DNA from: Sulfurimonas sp. hsl 1-7
Lineage (GTDB): Bacteria > Campylobacterota > Campylobacteria > Campylobacterales > Sulfurimonadaceae
DNA length: 64,000 bases
Direction: 5' to 3'
Assembly: GCF_030577135.1 (NCBI RefSeq)
Contig: NZ_JAUIRR010000002.1
Coordinates: forward strand, 495,856 to 559,855
In this document: positions 20,852-29,573 of the stretch, piece by piece
Numbering within the stretch: position 1 is the first letter of the stretch
Layout of the letters: each line of letters opens with the position of its first letter
The notes under the pieces: generated by a model
What the model was told of the DNA's origin: nothing
The model's database searches: none
Seen by the model: the letters and a program-made list of their open reading frames with translations, nothing else
Translations under genes and position numbers: made by a program

Positions 20852-21086
20852 ATACTTCGTTATATCTTTTTATAATTTTTTTCACGCGAGATCTTAGTTT
20901 TTTAATAGCATCTGTACTTGTTCTTCCATCAGATGTAAGATTTTCAAAATCATCACCCAATTGTGCTTTAGCGATCCAACCGATTTTAGAGTGGTATTTG
21001 ATACCAACAAATCTCACATCACCAAAATGGCTTTTACAAAGTTTATAAACTTCTCTTATTCTATCAGCATCTGTTTTTTCTGCCAT
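20850..21086 (-). CDS. Small hypothetical protein (78 aa), basic C-terminus
   Basis: I do not recognise a family for this cytoplasmic protein. The start is supported by AAAGGA about 7 nt before the ATG. The C-terminal 20 residues are strongly basic (KKLRSRVKKIIKRY), which would fit nucleic-acid or ribosome contact, but that is only inference. Upstream lies an imperfect palindrome, AACGTAAACGTT (21109-21120), in its leader. The gene stands alone between the terminator and a tiny membrane-protein frame. Confidence 0.7.
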   Translation of the reverse strand: MAEKTDADRIREVYKLCKSHFGDVRFVGIKYHSKIGWIAKAQLGDDFENLTSDGRTSTDAIKKLRSRVKKIIKRYNEV

Positions 21087-21144
21087 TGAAATATCCTTTA
21101 TATAGTTTAACGTAAACGTTTAAAACATTTTATCATATATATAT

Positions 21145-21249
21145 TTAATCGTCTTTTGTAGCAGCGTATAAAAAACCACCAACACCGATAGCAAATACTA
21201 TAACAACAACAATAACTTCAAATATATCTACACTTGTAAAATCACCCAT
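21145..21249 (-). CDS. 34-aa single-span membrane protein overlapping the rlmN 3' end
   Basis: The frame reads MGDFTSVDIFEVIVVVVIVF at the start and ends YAATKDD. It has one Val/Ile-rich transmembrane segment (about residues 10-29) with an acidic N-terminus. AAGGA lies about 6 nt before the ATG. Its first 8 bases overlap the rlmN stop region, which favours translational coupling. No family is recognised; the good ribosome-binding site and clean topology are the only support. Confidence 0.6.
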   Translation of the reverse strand: MGDFTSVDIFEVIVVVIVFAIGVGGFLYAATKDD

Positions 21250-22324
21250 TTAAATCCTTTTCTGTTTTCTCTTTAAGTTGACCGCAGGCAGCACTGATAT
21301 CTATACCCTTAGAGTCTCTTATAGTTGATAAAAGACCATGTTTTATGAGATACTCCTGGAAAGAGTGCATATCTTCATAGCTAGGACGCTCATAAGGCGT
21401 TCCTGGATAAGGATTAAAGTATATGAGGTTTACCTTGGCTTTTATCCCTGAAAGTAGCTTAACAAGCTTTTTAGCACTCCCTAAGTCATCATTCTTATTC
21501 TTAATAACAAGATACTCAAACATAACACGTTTTCTTGTATCTATAGGAAAGCGTTTAACCGCTTCTATAATAGAGTTGATGTTATGTGCTTTATTCATCG
21601 GAATAAGTTCTGTACGAAGCTCATCATCAACTGCATGGAGTGAGATTGCAATGTGAACACCCAGATCCATCTTCCCTAACGCATCTATCTTGTTACTAAG
21701 ACCACTTGTACTAACAGTTTGGCGTTTTCCTGAGATGGCTAACCCCTCTTCCTCTTTGAATATCTCTATCGCTTTAGCGAGATTGTCGAGGTTGTCTAAC
21801 GGTTCACCCCTACCCATATATACTATATTGATCTTACGGTTATGTTTGTGGTTATTATCGCGTTTAAGGTTTACTACTTGAGCGATTATCTCACCCGCTG
21901 TTAAATCTCTTGTAAAACCACCTTTGGCAGTTAGACAAAATGCACACCCTACTTTACACCCAACTTGTGTTGAAACACAGATAGTGTATTTTGCTTCTTG
22001 AATCAGTTTTCCATCATCATCGAAGATATCGTCTTTCATTTTCAGCCAAACAGCTTCTACTGTTTTACCGTCTTGAAGCTCAAAAAGATATTTTATAGTA
22101 CCGTCACTAGATTCCTCTTTACGAACAATTTTCATAGGATTGATCACGTAAGTTTGTGATAGTTCCTCTTTTAAATTTTTAGGGATGTTCTTCATATCTT
22201 CAAAGCTTTGAGCATATTGGTGGTATAACCATCCGTAGATCTGTTTAGCTCGAAACGAGGGTTTAACTATTTGACTTAACTCTTTTAATGTAAAGTCATA
22301 GAGTGAAGGTTTTGTGTTAGTCAT
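21242..22324 (-). CDS. rlmN: Dual-specificity 23S rRNA/tRNA adenine-C2 methyltransferase RlmN
   Basis: This radical-SAM enzyme methylates C2 of A2503 in 23S rRNA and A37 of some tRNAs. The cluster-binding CxxxCxxC is in GCKVGCAFCLTAKGGF, and the SAM-region YMGRGEPLDNLDN follows. The C-terminal catalytic Cys lies in GIDISAACGQLK. At 360 aa the length is normal. The start overlaps the upstream phosphorylase-like gene by 4 bp, so hisF, the nitroreductase gene, the phosphorylase-like gene and rlmN form a minus-strand run. Confidence 0.96.
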   Translation of the reverse strand: MTNTKPSLYDFTLKELSQIVKPSFRAKQIYGWLYHQYAQSFEDMKNIPKNLKEELSQTYVINPMKIVRKEESSDGTIKYLFELQDGKTVEAVWLKMKDDIFDDDGKLIQEAKYTICVSTQVGCKVGCAFCLTAKGGFTRDLTAGEIIAQVVNLKRDNNHKHNRKINIVYMGRGEPLDNLDNLAKAIEIFKEEEGLAISGKRQTVSTSGLSNKIDALGKMDLGVHIAISLHAVDDELRTELIPMNKAHNINSIIEAVKRFPIDTRKRVMFEYLVIKNKNDDLGSAKKLVKLLSGIKAKVNLIYFNPYPGTPYERPSYEDMHSFQEYLIKHGLLSTIRDSKGIDISAACGQLKEKTEKDLNG

Positions 22325-22863
22325 CTTTTTGTTAGTTCCTTGATGCGTCTTTTTGTATGTTCTTCTAAAAGTTGTTTTGCTTTTTCATGGTTTTTGAGAA
22401 AGTCGCTATGAGCATTTTCGTCAGTATAGTTTGTAACACAAAATACTCCACCGGCAGGAATATTAAACTCTTTTGCGATCTGCAATACAGAGAAAAACTC
22501 CATATTTTCTATCCCTATTCCGTAGTTTAAAAACTTGAGCGTTTTCTCTTTACACGTGCTGATGTAGTTAGAGCTGTTTACGATAACATCTTTAACATCT
22601 TGTGTGTTAGTAGAGACTACATTGTCAATGGGTGTGTAAGCGCAGTTATCTAAAAATGCCAGTTCAATATTTGCAGCAGTTTTACTCTCTACAATATCAA
22701 AGATCTCAGCATCACCGTAACTACCGGCCGTTCCTATAAAGAGTAAAAATTCCGGTTTATCAAACAAACATAGTCTTGTAAGATTCATAGCCGTTTCGAT
22801 AAGCCCTACTCCCATAGGTGTAGCAAAATCAAAAGTCTCGTTATTGCCGGCGCAAATTATCAT
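22321..22863 (-). CDS. Nucleoside phosphorylase-family protein (short)
   Basis: This is a PNP/UDP phosphorylase superfamily protein of the purine-nucleoside phosphorylase/MTAN type. The phosphate-loop analogue FIGTAGSYGD and the substrate block GIENMEFFSVLQIAKEF carry the expected Glu, and NYTDENAHSDF carries the late Asp. At 180 aa it is shorter than MTAN (about 230 aa): the canonical N-terminal strand is nearly absent. Activity on adenosine- or menaquinone-pathway substrates is possible but not shown. It overlaps both neighbours by 4 bp. Confidence 0.75.
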   Translation of the reverse strand: MIICAGNNETFDFATPMGVGLIETAMNLTRLCLFDKPEFLLFIGTAGSYGDAEIFDIVESKTAANIELAFLDNCAYTPIDNVVSTNTQDVKDVIVNSSNYISTCKEKTLKFLNYGIGIENMEFFSVLQIAKEFNIPAGGVFCVTNYTDENAHSDFLKNHEKAKQLLEEHTKRRIKELTKR

Positions 22864-23489
22864 TTAATGTACTCGCAAATCTCTTCTAATGGAAGTCTGT
22901 GTTTTGTTGGCTGTTCATTTTCTCTGTATCCAAAAGCACACACTAAAGAGATCTCCTCTTCGCTCACATCGATCTTTAATACTTTTTCCAGGTTCTCTTT
23001 TTCAAACCCTTCAATTGGGCATGAGTCTATTTTTAATAGTGCTGCAGTTGTGATCATCGAACTAAAAAGAATGTATGCTTGTCTTGTTCCCCATTCATAT
23101 ATATCATCAGATTTAAGTGATTTGTGAAAGTTTGCATACACTTCCATATATTTGTCTTGTGCTTCTTGAGGTAATCCTCTCTCGGCAAATTTTGCTTTTG
23201 TCCAGTCACTATACGGTTTAAGCTCTTTAGTTTTTGTTTTGAATACAACCAAGTGTGAACATGAGTCGATCTGGTTTTGGTTCCAACAAAATGGCTTGAG
23301 CTCTTTTTTTAACTCATCGTTAGTTATAACTGTTAGTCTTACACCCTCCATCCCAAAAGATGTAGGACTTAGTCTTGCAGTCTCTAGAATAAAGTTAAAA
23401 TCTTCATCTGTTATCTTTTTTGTATGATCAAATAGTTTACAAGCATGGCGAAAATTGTATGCCTCTAAAAGAGTCTCTTTAATATTCAT
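22860..23489 (-). CDS. Nitroreductase-family NAD(P)H-dependent oxidoreductase
   Basis: This is an FMN-dependent oxidoreductase of the NfsB type. The N-terminal FMN/dimer region contains NFRHACKLFD and ARLSPTSFGMEGVRLTV, and the C-terminal block reads IEGFEKENLEKVL then LVCAFGYRENEQPTKHRLP. At 209 aa it is a usual length. The substrate is unknown. It starts 2 bp after hisF and overlaps the phosphorylase-like gene by 4 bp. Confidence 0.83.
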   Translation of the reverse strand: MNIKETLLEAYNFRHACKLFDHTKKITDEDFNFILETARLSPTSFGMEGVRLTVITNDELKKELKPFCWNQNQIDSCSHLVVFKTKTKELKPYSDWTKAKFAERGLPQEAQDKYMEVYANFHKSLKSDDIYEWGTRQAYILFSSMITTAALLKIDSCPIEGFEKENLEKVLKIDVSEEEISLVCAFGYRENEQPTKHRLPLEEICEYIK

Positions 23490-23491
23490 TA

Positions 23492-24250
23492 TTACAACCT
23501 TACTGGAATGTTATTTTCATGGAGATAGTGTTTTAGATCCATAATGTCTATCTCTTTATAGTGAAAGATACTTGCAGCTAGTGCAGCATCAGCTCCTGCA
23601 TTGAATGCATCTTTGATATGCTCCATAGTCCCTGCTCCACCGCTGGCAATGACAGGTACGTTTACAGCTTTAGAGATCGCCTGAGTGATGTTAAGTTCAA
23701 AACCGGCCTTTGTTCCGTCAGCATCCATAGATGTAAGAAGAATCTCTCCACTTCCACGCTCTACCGCTTCTTTAGCCCACTCGATAGCATCAATTCCTGT
23801 ATCTACCCTACCCCCATTGAGGTATACATTATATCTGTCACCTGTTTTTTTCACATCGATTGCAGTAACTATACATTGACTACCAAATCTTTTAGCGCCT
23901 TCATCGATCAGTTCGGGACGTTTTATAGCGGCTGAGTTTACACTTACCTTATCACAACCTACATTTAAAAGTTTATAGATATCGTCAAGTTTACGAATTC
24001 CGCCACCAACTGTAAGAGGAATAAAGATCTCCTTCGCAACTTGAGCTACAATATCTACAATAGTATCTCTATTATCTGAAGAAGCGGTGATATCTAAAAA
24101 TGTGATCTCATCAGCCCCCTCTTCATTATAACGACGAGCAACTTCAACAGGATCACCCGCATCTTTTAAACCTACAAAGTTTACACCTTTAACAACACGA
24201 CCATCTTTTACATCCAGACAAGGGATAATTCTTTTAGCAAAATAATTCAT
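23492..24250 (-). CDS. hisF: Imidazole glycerol phosphate synthase cyclase subunit HisF
   Basis: HisF uses ammonia from HisH to form IGP and AICAR in histidine synthesis. The (beta/alpha)8 barrel begins [20 protein letters not shown], with the catalytic Asp of CLDV, and the second catalytic Asp is in IVTAIDVKK. Phosphate loops read [10 protein letters not shown] and [13 protein letters not shown] chose the ATG at 24250 from the family's usual start; a TTG 15 bp upstream is in frame. hisH is not adjacent. The parS site lies 37 bp upstream. Confidence 0.95.
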   Translation of the reverse strand: MNYFAKRIIPCLDVKDGRVVKGVNFVGLKDAGDPVEVARRYNEEGADEITFLDITASSDNRDTIVDIVAQVAKEIFIPLTVGGGIRKLDDIYKLLNVGCDKVSVNSAAIKRPELIDEGAKRFGSQCIVTAIDVKKTGDRYNVYLNGGRVDTGIDAIEWAKEAVERGSGEILLTSMDADGTKAGFELNITQAISKAVNVPVIASGGAGTMEHIKDAFNAGADAALAASIFHYKEIDIMDLKHYLHENNIPVRL

Positions 24251-24286
24251 AGTGATATTATACAACTTTACTCTTAACAGCTGTTT

Positions 24287-24302
24287 TGTTTCACGTGAAA
24301 CA
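24287..24302. other. parS: parS centromere site 2 (intergenic, upstream of hisF)
   Basis: This is a second exact TGTTTCACGTGAAACA palindrome, in the 171-bp divergent gap between hisF and the CZB gene. It is 4.0 kb from the first site and identical to it over all 16 bp. Confidence 0.92.
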
Positions 24303-24436
24303 ATGTGATATAATTATAATAAAATTTCACATAATTTATATATTTGTGATATATTTTACTAGATTTAGAAATCTTTAAATATAATCAGAATATAATAAAT
24401 ATTAATATTTCAACAATATCTTCAGTAGGAAAAAAC

Positions 24437-24907
24437 ATGAAAAAAGAAGAGGTGTTAGAACATTTAAGAGCTGCAAAATCTGCACATATTAAATGGGTCC
24501 AAAAAGCAAAACTGTTGATTAATGGTGTAGATATACAAGAGAGCTCAATACCGGTTGATTCTACAGAGTGTAATTTTGGACAATGGTTTTATGGTGACGG
24601 ACAAGTTTTGAACTCACTATCAAATAATCCTTTAGAGTGTATGCAAGGGATAGAAAAATTACATTTTGAACTGCATGATCAGTACTTGAAGATCTTCAAT
24701 ATATATTTTTCAAATGAGAAAAAAACAGGCTTTTTTGCTAAGCTTTTCGGCTTTACGAAAAAAAATATATCTGATGCTGAAAGTCAACTTGCTGAGACCT
24801 ATTATAAGGAGTTAGAGGAGATCTCAAAAAAACTTTTAGATGAGATCAACAGACTTGAACGCCGTTTAATTGCTATTCCTTCAGAGAAGATTGAACAATT
24901 AGTCTAA
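24437..24907 (+). CDS. Standalone CZB (chemoreceptor zinc-binding) domain protein
   Basis: This 156-aa soluble protein carries the CZB ligand set: His in KSAHIKWVQKAK (residue 18), Cys in TECNFGQWFYGDG, and the HxxxH-type pair in KLHFELHDQY. In chemoreceptors and some diguanylate cyclases CZB domains bind zinc with high affinity and sense zinc or oxidants. Here no signalling domain is attached; a C-terminal helix rich in Glu/Lys follows (about 105-156). The parS site and a possible TATAAT-containing promoter lie upstream. Confidence 0.82.
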   Translation: MKKEEVLEHLRAAKSAHIKWVQKAKLLINGVDIQESSIPVDSTECNFGQWFYGDGQVLNSLSNNPLECMQGIEKLHFELHDQYLKIFNIYFSNEKKTGFFAKLFGFTKKNISDAESQLAETYYKELEEISKKLLDEINRLERRLIAIPSEKIEQLV

Positions 24908-24968
24908 AAAAGGGAATTTTATAGCCTTATTACCTTACTATAAGGAATAATGTTATAAACTCTTATCC

Positions 24969-25745
24969 ATGAATAACAATAATGTTGTGGCTAAGAAGAA
25001 ATTTGGACAAAATTTCTTGCAAGACCAAGAAGTTTTAAGAAAAATCGTCGAAGCGATGCCCAAAAATGATAATAAAATTGTTGAAATTGGGCCTGGCTTA
25101 GGTGATTTAACTAAATTTTTAGTTGATGTCAAAAGTGTAGAAGCTTTTGAGGTAGATACCGATTTATGTAAACTATTACAGAGTAAATTTCGAGAAGAGA
25201 TCAATACCAAGCGACTCCATATTAACTGTGGGGATGTTTTAGAAGCTTGGCAGAGTGAGCTTGTTGATGAGCCGTATGATTTAGTGGCAAACTTGCCCTA
25301 TTATATTGCAACAAACATCATTTTAAAAGCCCTTGCAGATCCAATGTGTAAAAATATACTTGTAATGGTACAGCTTGAAGTTGCAGAGAAGTTTTGTGCA
25401 AATGAAGGTGAAAAAGTTTTTGGTTCTTTGGGTGTAATAACTCAAAGTGTAGGAAATGCTAAAATTATAGTAAAAGTTCCACCGACTGCTTTTGATCCTC
25501 AGCCTAAAGTTGACTCTGCCGTTTTTCTTATACAAAAACATAGCGATAGATCAGATAAGGATTTCGAGGAACTGCTTAGAGTTGCATTTACGCAGCCTCG
25601 CAAAACTTTGATGAAAAATCTCTCTGCAAAGTATGACAAAGAAAAACTTCAAGAGGCTTTTAACGACTTAGAGCTTTTATCGACTATCAGGCCTCATCAA
25701 GTTTCAACTAAGGACTATCACCAACTCTATAAAAAAATAATGTAA
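24969..25745 (+). CDS. rsmA: 16S rRNA (adenine1518/1519-N6)-dimethyltransferase
   Basis: RsmA (KsgA) dimethylates two adjacent adenines in helix 45 of 16S rRNA late in 30S assembly. The protein starts with the family's KKKFGQNFLQDQEVL. The SAM motif is VEIGPGLGDLTKFL and the catalytic motif IV is NLPYYIAT. At 258 aa it is typical. It is followed 15 bp later by the RNase J gene on the same strand. Confidence 0.96.
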   Translation: MNNNNVVAKKKFGQNFLQDQEVLRKIVEAMPKNDNKIVEIGPGLGDLTKFLVDVKSVEAFEVDTDLCKLLQSKFREEINTKRLHINCGDVLEAWQSELVDEPYDLVANLPYYIATNIILKALADPMCKNILVMVQLEVAEKFCANEGEKVFGSLGVITQSVGNAKIIVKVPPTAFDPQPKVDSAVFLIQKHSDRSDKDFEELLRVAFTQPRKTLMKNLSAKYDKEKLQEAFNDLELLSTIRPHQVSTKDYHQLYKKIM

Positions 25746-25760
25746 ATACAAGGAGTTTGG

Positions 25761-27704
25761 ATGGCAGAAGAGAATCAAGAGGTAACACAACAAAAACCTC
25801 AGACAGATCGTAAACCAAATAACAATAGAAGAAACAATAATCGTAGACCGAATACTTCTAACAAAACAGGTGATGAAAAAACTACAAAACCTTCATCAAA
25901 CAACAACAATAGAAACAGAAGCAAAGGTGGCTCAAGAGGGCGTAGAAACGCTACTGTCGTAGATGAAAACCTTAAATCTTTTGTAACAAAAAACCAAGAG
26001 TCTCATAAACAAAGACTTAATCCTCACTATAAACTAGATCTAAATTCAAAAGCAAAAGTACGTATCACTCCGCTTGGTGGTTTAGGTGAAATCGGTGGGA
26101 ATATCGCTGTTTTCGAAACTGAAAACGAAGCAATTTTAATCGACGTAGGGATGAGTTTCCCGGATGAAGAGATGCACGGGGTAGATATCTTAATCCCTGA
26201 TTTTGCATACCTTAGAGAGATCAAACACAAGATCGTAGCGGTAATCATTACGCACGCTCACGAAGACCACATCGGTGCTATGCCGTACCTTTATAAAGAG
26301 ATGCAATTCCCTATTTACGGTACTCCGTTACCACTTGCAATGATCGGAAACAAGTTTGACGAGCATCACTTAAAAGATTGTAGAAAATATTTCAACCCGA
26401 TTGAAAAACGTAAAGTATACAAAATAGGAAACGATTTTGAGATCGAGTGGATGCATATGACTCACTCTATTATTGATTCTTCATCGTTAGCGATCACGAC
26501 TGAGGCGGGTACTATTATTCACACGGGTGACTTTAAAATAGACCATACTCCAGTTGATGGATATCCGGCAGATTTACACCGTTTAGCATACTATGGTGAT
26601 AAAGGGGTCCTTTGTCTACTAAGTGACTCTACGAACTCACACAATCCAACTCCGACACCATCGGAGTTAAGTGTTGCTCCGGCGTTAGACCGTATCTTTT
26701 ACAAAGCTGAGGGGAGGGTTATCCTTTCAACATTCAGCTCAAATATTCACCGTGTATATCAAGCGATTCAGTACGGTGTAAAATATGGACGTAAAGTTTG
26801 TGTTATCGGACGTAGTATGGAAAGAAATATAGAGATTGCAATGCAATACGACTATATTAGATTCCCGAAAAATATCTTTGTTGATGCGGAAGAGGTTTCT
26901 CGTATGAACGATAAAGATGTTCTTATCGTAACAACGGGTTCTCAAGGTGAAGCAAACTCGGCTCTGTTTAGAATGAGTATCGGTGAGCACAGACATATCA
27001 AGATTAAACCGACTGACCTAATCGTACTTTCATCTCGTGCAATTCCAGGAAACGAGGGAAGTATCTCAAATATGATGAACTTCATCCAAAGATGTGGTGC
27101 AAAAGTAGCGATGGATAGAGATATTCACGTTTCAGGTCACGCTTCTATCGAAGAGCAAAAACTTATGTTACGTCTTGTAAATCCTAAGTTCTTCTTACCT
27201 ATTCACGGTGAGTATAACCACGTTATGAAACATAAAGAGACAGGTGTATTATGTGGTGTTCCTGAGAGAAATATTCTTCTTATGACAGACGGTGAGCAGA
27301 TTGAAGTTGCACCGAAATATATGAGAAAAGTAAAAACTGTTAAAACAGGGAAAACTTACATCGATAACCAAAATAACCATGAGATCGAAGATGATATTGT
27401 CGTTGATCGTCAAAAACTTGCAAATGACGGCGTAGTTATGCTTGTAGTTGAAGTGAGTGAGCAAGAAGGGAAAATGTTAAATAAACCAAAAGTAACCTCT
27501 TTTGGGCTTGTAGCAGATAAGCGTGATAAAGCATTTGCAAAAGAGATCGAAGATGTATTGGAGCATTTTCTTATCAACATGAAACCGGGACTTACAAGTA
27601 ACCATAAAGCGTTTGAAGCAGATATGAGACAAGCAGTTCGTAAACACATCTATAGAAGAATGAAAAAGTACCCACTTATCGTTCCACATACTTTTATCCA
27701 CTAA
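25761..27704 (+). CDS. rnj: Ribonuclease J with Asn/Arg-rich disordered N-terminal extension
   Basis: RNase J is a metallo-beta-lactamase/beta-CASP exo- and endoribonuclease central to mRNA decay in organisms lacking RNase E. The catalytic zinc motif is ITHAHEDHIGAMPYL, with DFKID and the beta-CASP and C-terminal domains after it. The first roughly 90 residues are low-complexity and basic, rich in Asn, Arg, Lys and Thr, like the extension of Helicobacter RNase J. AAGGAG precedes the ATG. The length of 647 aa includes that extension. Confidence 0.96.
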   Translation: MAEENQEVTQQKPQTDRKPNNNRRNNNRRPNTSNKTGDEKTTKPSSNNNNRNRSKGGSRGRRNATVVDENLKSFVTKNQESHKQRLNPHYKLDLNSKAKVRITPLGGLGEIGGNIAVFETENEAILIDVGMSFPDEEMHGVDILIPDFAYLREIKHKIVAVIITHAHEDHIGAMPYLYKEMQFPIYGTPLPLAMIGNKFDEHHLKDCRKYFNPIEKRKVYKIGNDFEIEWMHMTHSIIDSSSLAITTEAGTIIHTGDFKIDHTPVDGYPADLHRLAYYGDKGVLCLLSDSTNSHNPTPTPSELSVAPALDRIFYKAEGRVILSTFSSNIHRVYQAIQYGVKYGRKVCVIGRSMERNIEIAMQYDYIRFPKNIFVDAEEVSRMNDKDVLIVTTGSQGEANSALFRMSIGEHRHIKIKPTDLIVLSSRAIPGNEGSISNMMNFIQRCGAKVAMDRDIHVSGHASIEEQKLMLRLVNPKFFLPIHGEYNHVMKHKETGVLCGVPERNILLMTDGEQIEVAPKYMRKVKTVKTGKTYIDNQNNHEIEDDIVVDRQKLANDGVVMLVVEVSEQEGKMLNKPKVTSFGLVADKRDKAFAKEIEDVLEHFLINMKPGLTSNHKAFEADMRQAVRKHIYRRMKKYPLIVPHTFIH

Positions 27705-27712
27705 AAAACTTT

Positions 27713-27736
27713 ATAAGTGCATTTTTATGCACTTAT
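27713..27736 (+). terminator. Perfect 10-bp hairpin after the RNase J gene
   Basis: ATAAGTGCAT and ATGCACTTAT pair perfectly around TTTT. No T-run follows on the plus strand, but T-rich sequence follows on the minus strand. It probably marks the rnj 3' end and may only partly separate rnj from apbE, whose ATG is 10 bp further on. Confidence 0.55.
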
Positions 27737-27745
27737 GCAAACTTC

Positions 27746-28714
27746 ATGAAAACATTTTTACTTTTTTTATTAACATTCTCATTTCTAGAAGCAACTACCT
27801 TAATGAGAGAGAAGATCCTTATGGGTACGTTTATTGGTGTAGAAGTAGAGAAAGAGAAGATTGATCTTTCAAAACAAGCTTTTCAAGTAGCCCAAGATAT
27901 AGAAAACAGCATCTCAACATATAAACAAAACTCTATAATTTCAAAACTCAACCGTAATAAAATGACTTCTTTAGACCAATACAGCTATGAGGTTTTAGCC
28001 ATTAGTAAAAAAGTGTATAAGCAGACTGAAGGTTATTTTGATCCAACTGTTGGTTCAATAACAAAAGATTTATATAAATTTGGAGAAGGGGAGTTAATTC
28101 CTTATCCGACACTTTTAGAGCATAAAAAGATCGCTCTTGCGAAGGTGAAATTCAATAAAAAGTTTGCAACACTTGATAAAGATCTAAAAGTTGATTTTGG
28201 CGGTATGGGCAAAGGGTATGCAGTTGATAAAATGGCGCAGGTATTGAAACAAAATGGGGTTAAAAAGTTTGTCATTTGGGCAAGTGGAGATATACGTTGT
28301 TTGGAAACCTGCAAGATTAAAGTAAACAATCCATTTGAAGAGACACCACTGACAGAATTCAGTACTAAAAGAGACGAAACGGCAATTAGTACAAGCGGCA
28401 ATTACAATAGATATGTAACTTCAGTAAAAAACAATCATCTAATCGATCCAAAAACGAAAAGATCGCAGCAATTATTTATATCTGTAACCTTGATTGCAGA
28501 GATTGATAATGCTCTGCTTGATGCTTATGCAACAGCTGTAAGCGTTATGCCCAAAGCAAAAGCATACAGTTTTTTACAAAAACATAATATAGCTTATATT
28601 ATTTTAGAGAACGACGGTTCAATACACATCAGTAAAAATATTTCCGATTATGTCACAGAGCTAAGCTTTCAAGATACTTTTAAACAGCCAAAAAAATATG
28701 AGCGGAATAAATAA
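27746..28714 (+). CDS. apbE: FAD:protein FMN transferase ApbE
   Basis: ApbE covalently attaches FMN, taken from FAD, to Thr in target proteins outside the cytoplasm. A signal peptide (about residues 1-16) leads the protein. Family blocks are ILMGTFIGVEV, VDFGGMGKGYAVDKMA, AISTSGNYNRY, HLIDPKT and the magnesium-site region NALLDAYATAVSVM. At 322 aa the length is normal. It converges on, and overlaps by 54 bp, the operon that encodes an FMN-binding protein, its likely client. Confidence 0.93.
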   Translation: MKTFLLFLLTFSFLEATTLMREKILMGTFIGVEVEKEKIDLSKQAFQVAQDIENSISTYKQNSIISKLNRNKMTSLDQYSYEVLAISKKVYKQTEGYFDPTVGSITKDLYKFGEGELIPYPTLLEHKKIALAKVKFNKKFATLDKDLKVDFGGMGKGYAVDKMAQVLKQNGVKKFVIWASGDIRCLETCKIKVNNPFEETPLTEFSTKRDETAISTSGNYNRYVTSVKNNHLIDPKTKRSQQLFISVTLIAEIDNALLDAYATAVSVMPKAKAYSFLQKHNIAYIILENDGSIHISKNISDYVTELSFQDTFKQPKKYERNK

Positions 28715-29104
28715 CATATAAACTATAAAAGAGATCAGCTTAAGATAGCTAAAGTACTCGGAAACATTGATGATTAAAAGGGGTGAAAAGATCTCTAAAG
28801 CCTGTACTATTAGTAGGATATAGATAACCATAAGCGTATAGCTTCTCTTTTTATAATCGGTAAAAATCAAAAAATGGATCACTACGAAGCTCAAAACGCC
28901 AAAAGCAAATATATGGGGTAAAATAAGTTTAAAGATGCCCGCATTTGTTTTTTGAAGCAACAGATCACCATCTCCCAGATAATAGTGTGCAATTTGTGTA
29001 GGGTCAAAGCCTATTTTATGTACAAAAAGCATAAGTGCACTCACTAACAAAAGTAAAACAAAACAACTAAAGTAGATGATTGAATATTTGTAAGCATTAT
29101 GCAA
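28661..29104 (-). CDS. Four-helix membrane protein of the FMN-binding operon
   Basis: This unrecognised 147-aa protein has about four hydrophobic segments (roughly residues 8-28, 58-80, 88-108, 120-142). Histidines lie near membrane edges (FVHKIG, IAHYYLGDGD), and two in one helix are 13 apart (LPHIFAFGVLSFVVIHFLIF). That could mean heme or quinone contact, which is an inference. It is the last gene of the porin operon, overlaps the previous gene by 8 bp, and its 3' end overlaps the apbE 3' end by 54 bp. Confidence 0.75.
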   Translation of the reverse strand: MHNAYKYSIIYFSCFVLLLLVSALMLFVHKIGFDPTQIAHYYLGDGDLLLQKTNAGIFKLILPHIFAFGVLSFVVIHFLIFTDYKKRSYTLMVIYILLIVQALEIFSPLLIINVSEYFSYLKLISFIVYMLFIPLIFFWLFKSILKA

Positions 29105-29573
29105 AGTAAAACCTTTTAAGGCTCAGTATAGAGATTAGAATGGCTATGAGGTGCCAAGACCAAAAAGCAAAAATAAAACCGTAAATTAAAAAGTCAAAAT
29201 GGTAAAAATAGCTCAGAGGTAAGAAGATCAAAGATAATAAGGCACTGATCATAAAACTATTGAGTAGCCATAAAAAGATTTTACGAGTAGCGAAAAGACG
29301 GATAAAAACAGTGCTTAGAAGAAAGACTATAAACATCGTAAAAAAGATTTCTGTATGCCAAAACTCTAAAAACACCGCATAGTCTATCGGATCAAGAAAC
29401 TCTTCCGTATTTCCGAAAAGTGTATTTTCTACCGTTTCAAAAAAGATCCCGAAACTAGAGTGTTTGACGAAAAAGTCAGCTACTAAATAGAGCAGAAAAA
29501 AAGATAATAATGAGCCTAAAATGGGCTTCATTATAGGATCTTCCCTAATATCTTTTACAAGAGTGAACTTCAC
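29097..29573 (-). CDS. Four-helix membrane protein of the FMN-binding operon
   Basis: A second unrecognised membrane protein of 158 aa, with about four helices (roughly residues 18-38, 70-90, 95-120, 130-150). Histidines occur in EFWHTEIFF, YFYHFDFL and FWSWHLIA. It overlaps the FMN-binding protein gene by 4 bp upstream and the next membrane gene by 8 bp. With its neighbour it could form an inner-membrane electron-transfer module that feeds the periplasmic flavoprotein; the sequence alone does not prove this. Confidence 0.75.
   Translation of the reverse strand: MKFTLVKDIREDPIMKPILGSLLSFFLLYLVADFFVKHSSFGIFFETVENTLFGNTEEFLDPIDYAVFLEFWHTEIFFTMFIVFLLSTVFIRLFATRKIFLWLLNSFMISALLSLIFLPLSYFYHFDFLIYGFIFAFWSWHLIAILISILSLKRFYFA

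Noticed and set aside
20833..21048. A plus-strand frame covering the end of the AT-rich gap
   Set aside because: It runs opposite the 78-aa protein gene, starts inside the terminator hairpin and has no ribosome-binding site.
25780..25935. Repetitive A/AAC-rich DNA that might be a small tandem repeat
   Set aside because: It is codon repetition in the Asn/Arg-rich N-terminus of RNase J; there is no unit repeat or spacer pattern of a CRISPR array.
28661..28714. A frameshift joining apbE to the opposing membrane gene
   Set aside because: The frames are on opposite strands and both proteins have complete ends, so it is a tail-to-tail overlap.
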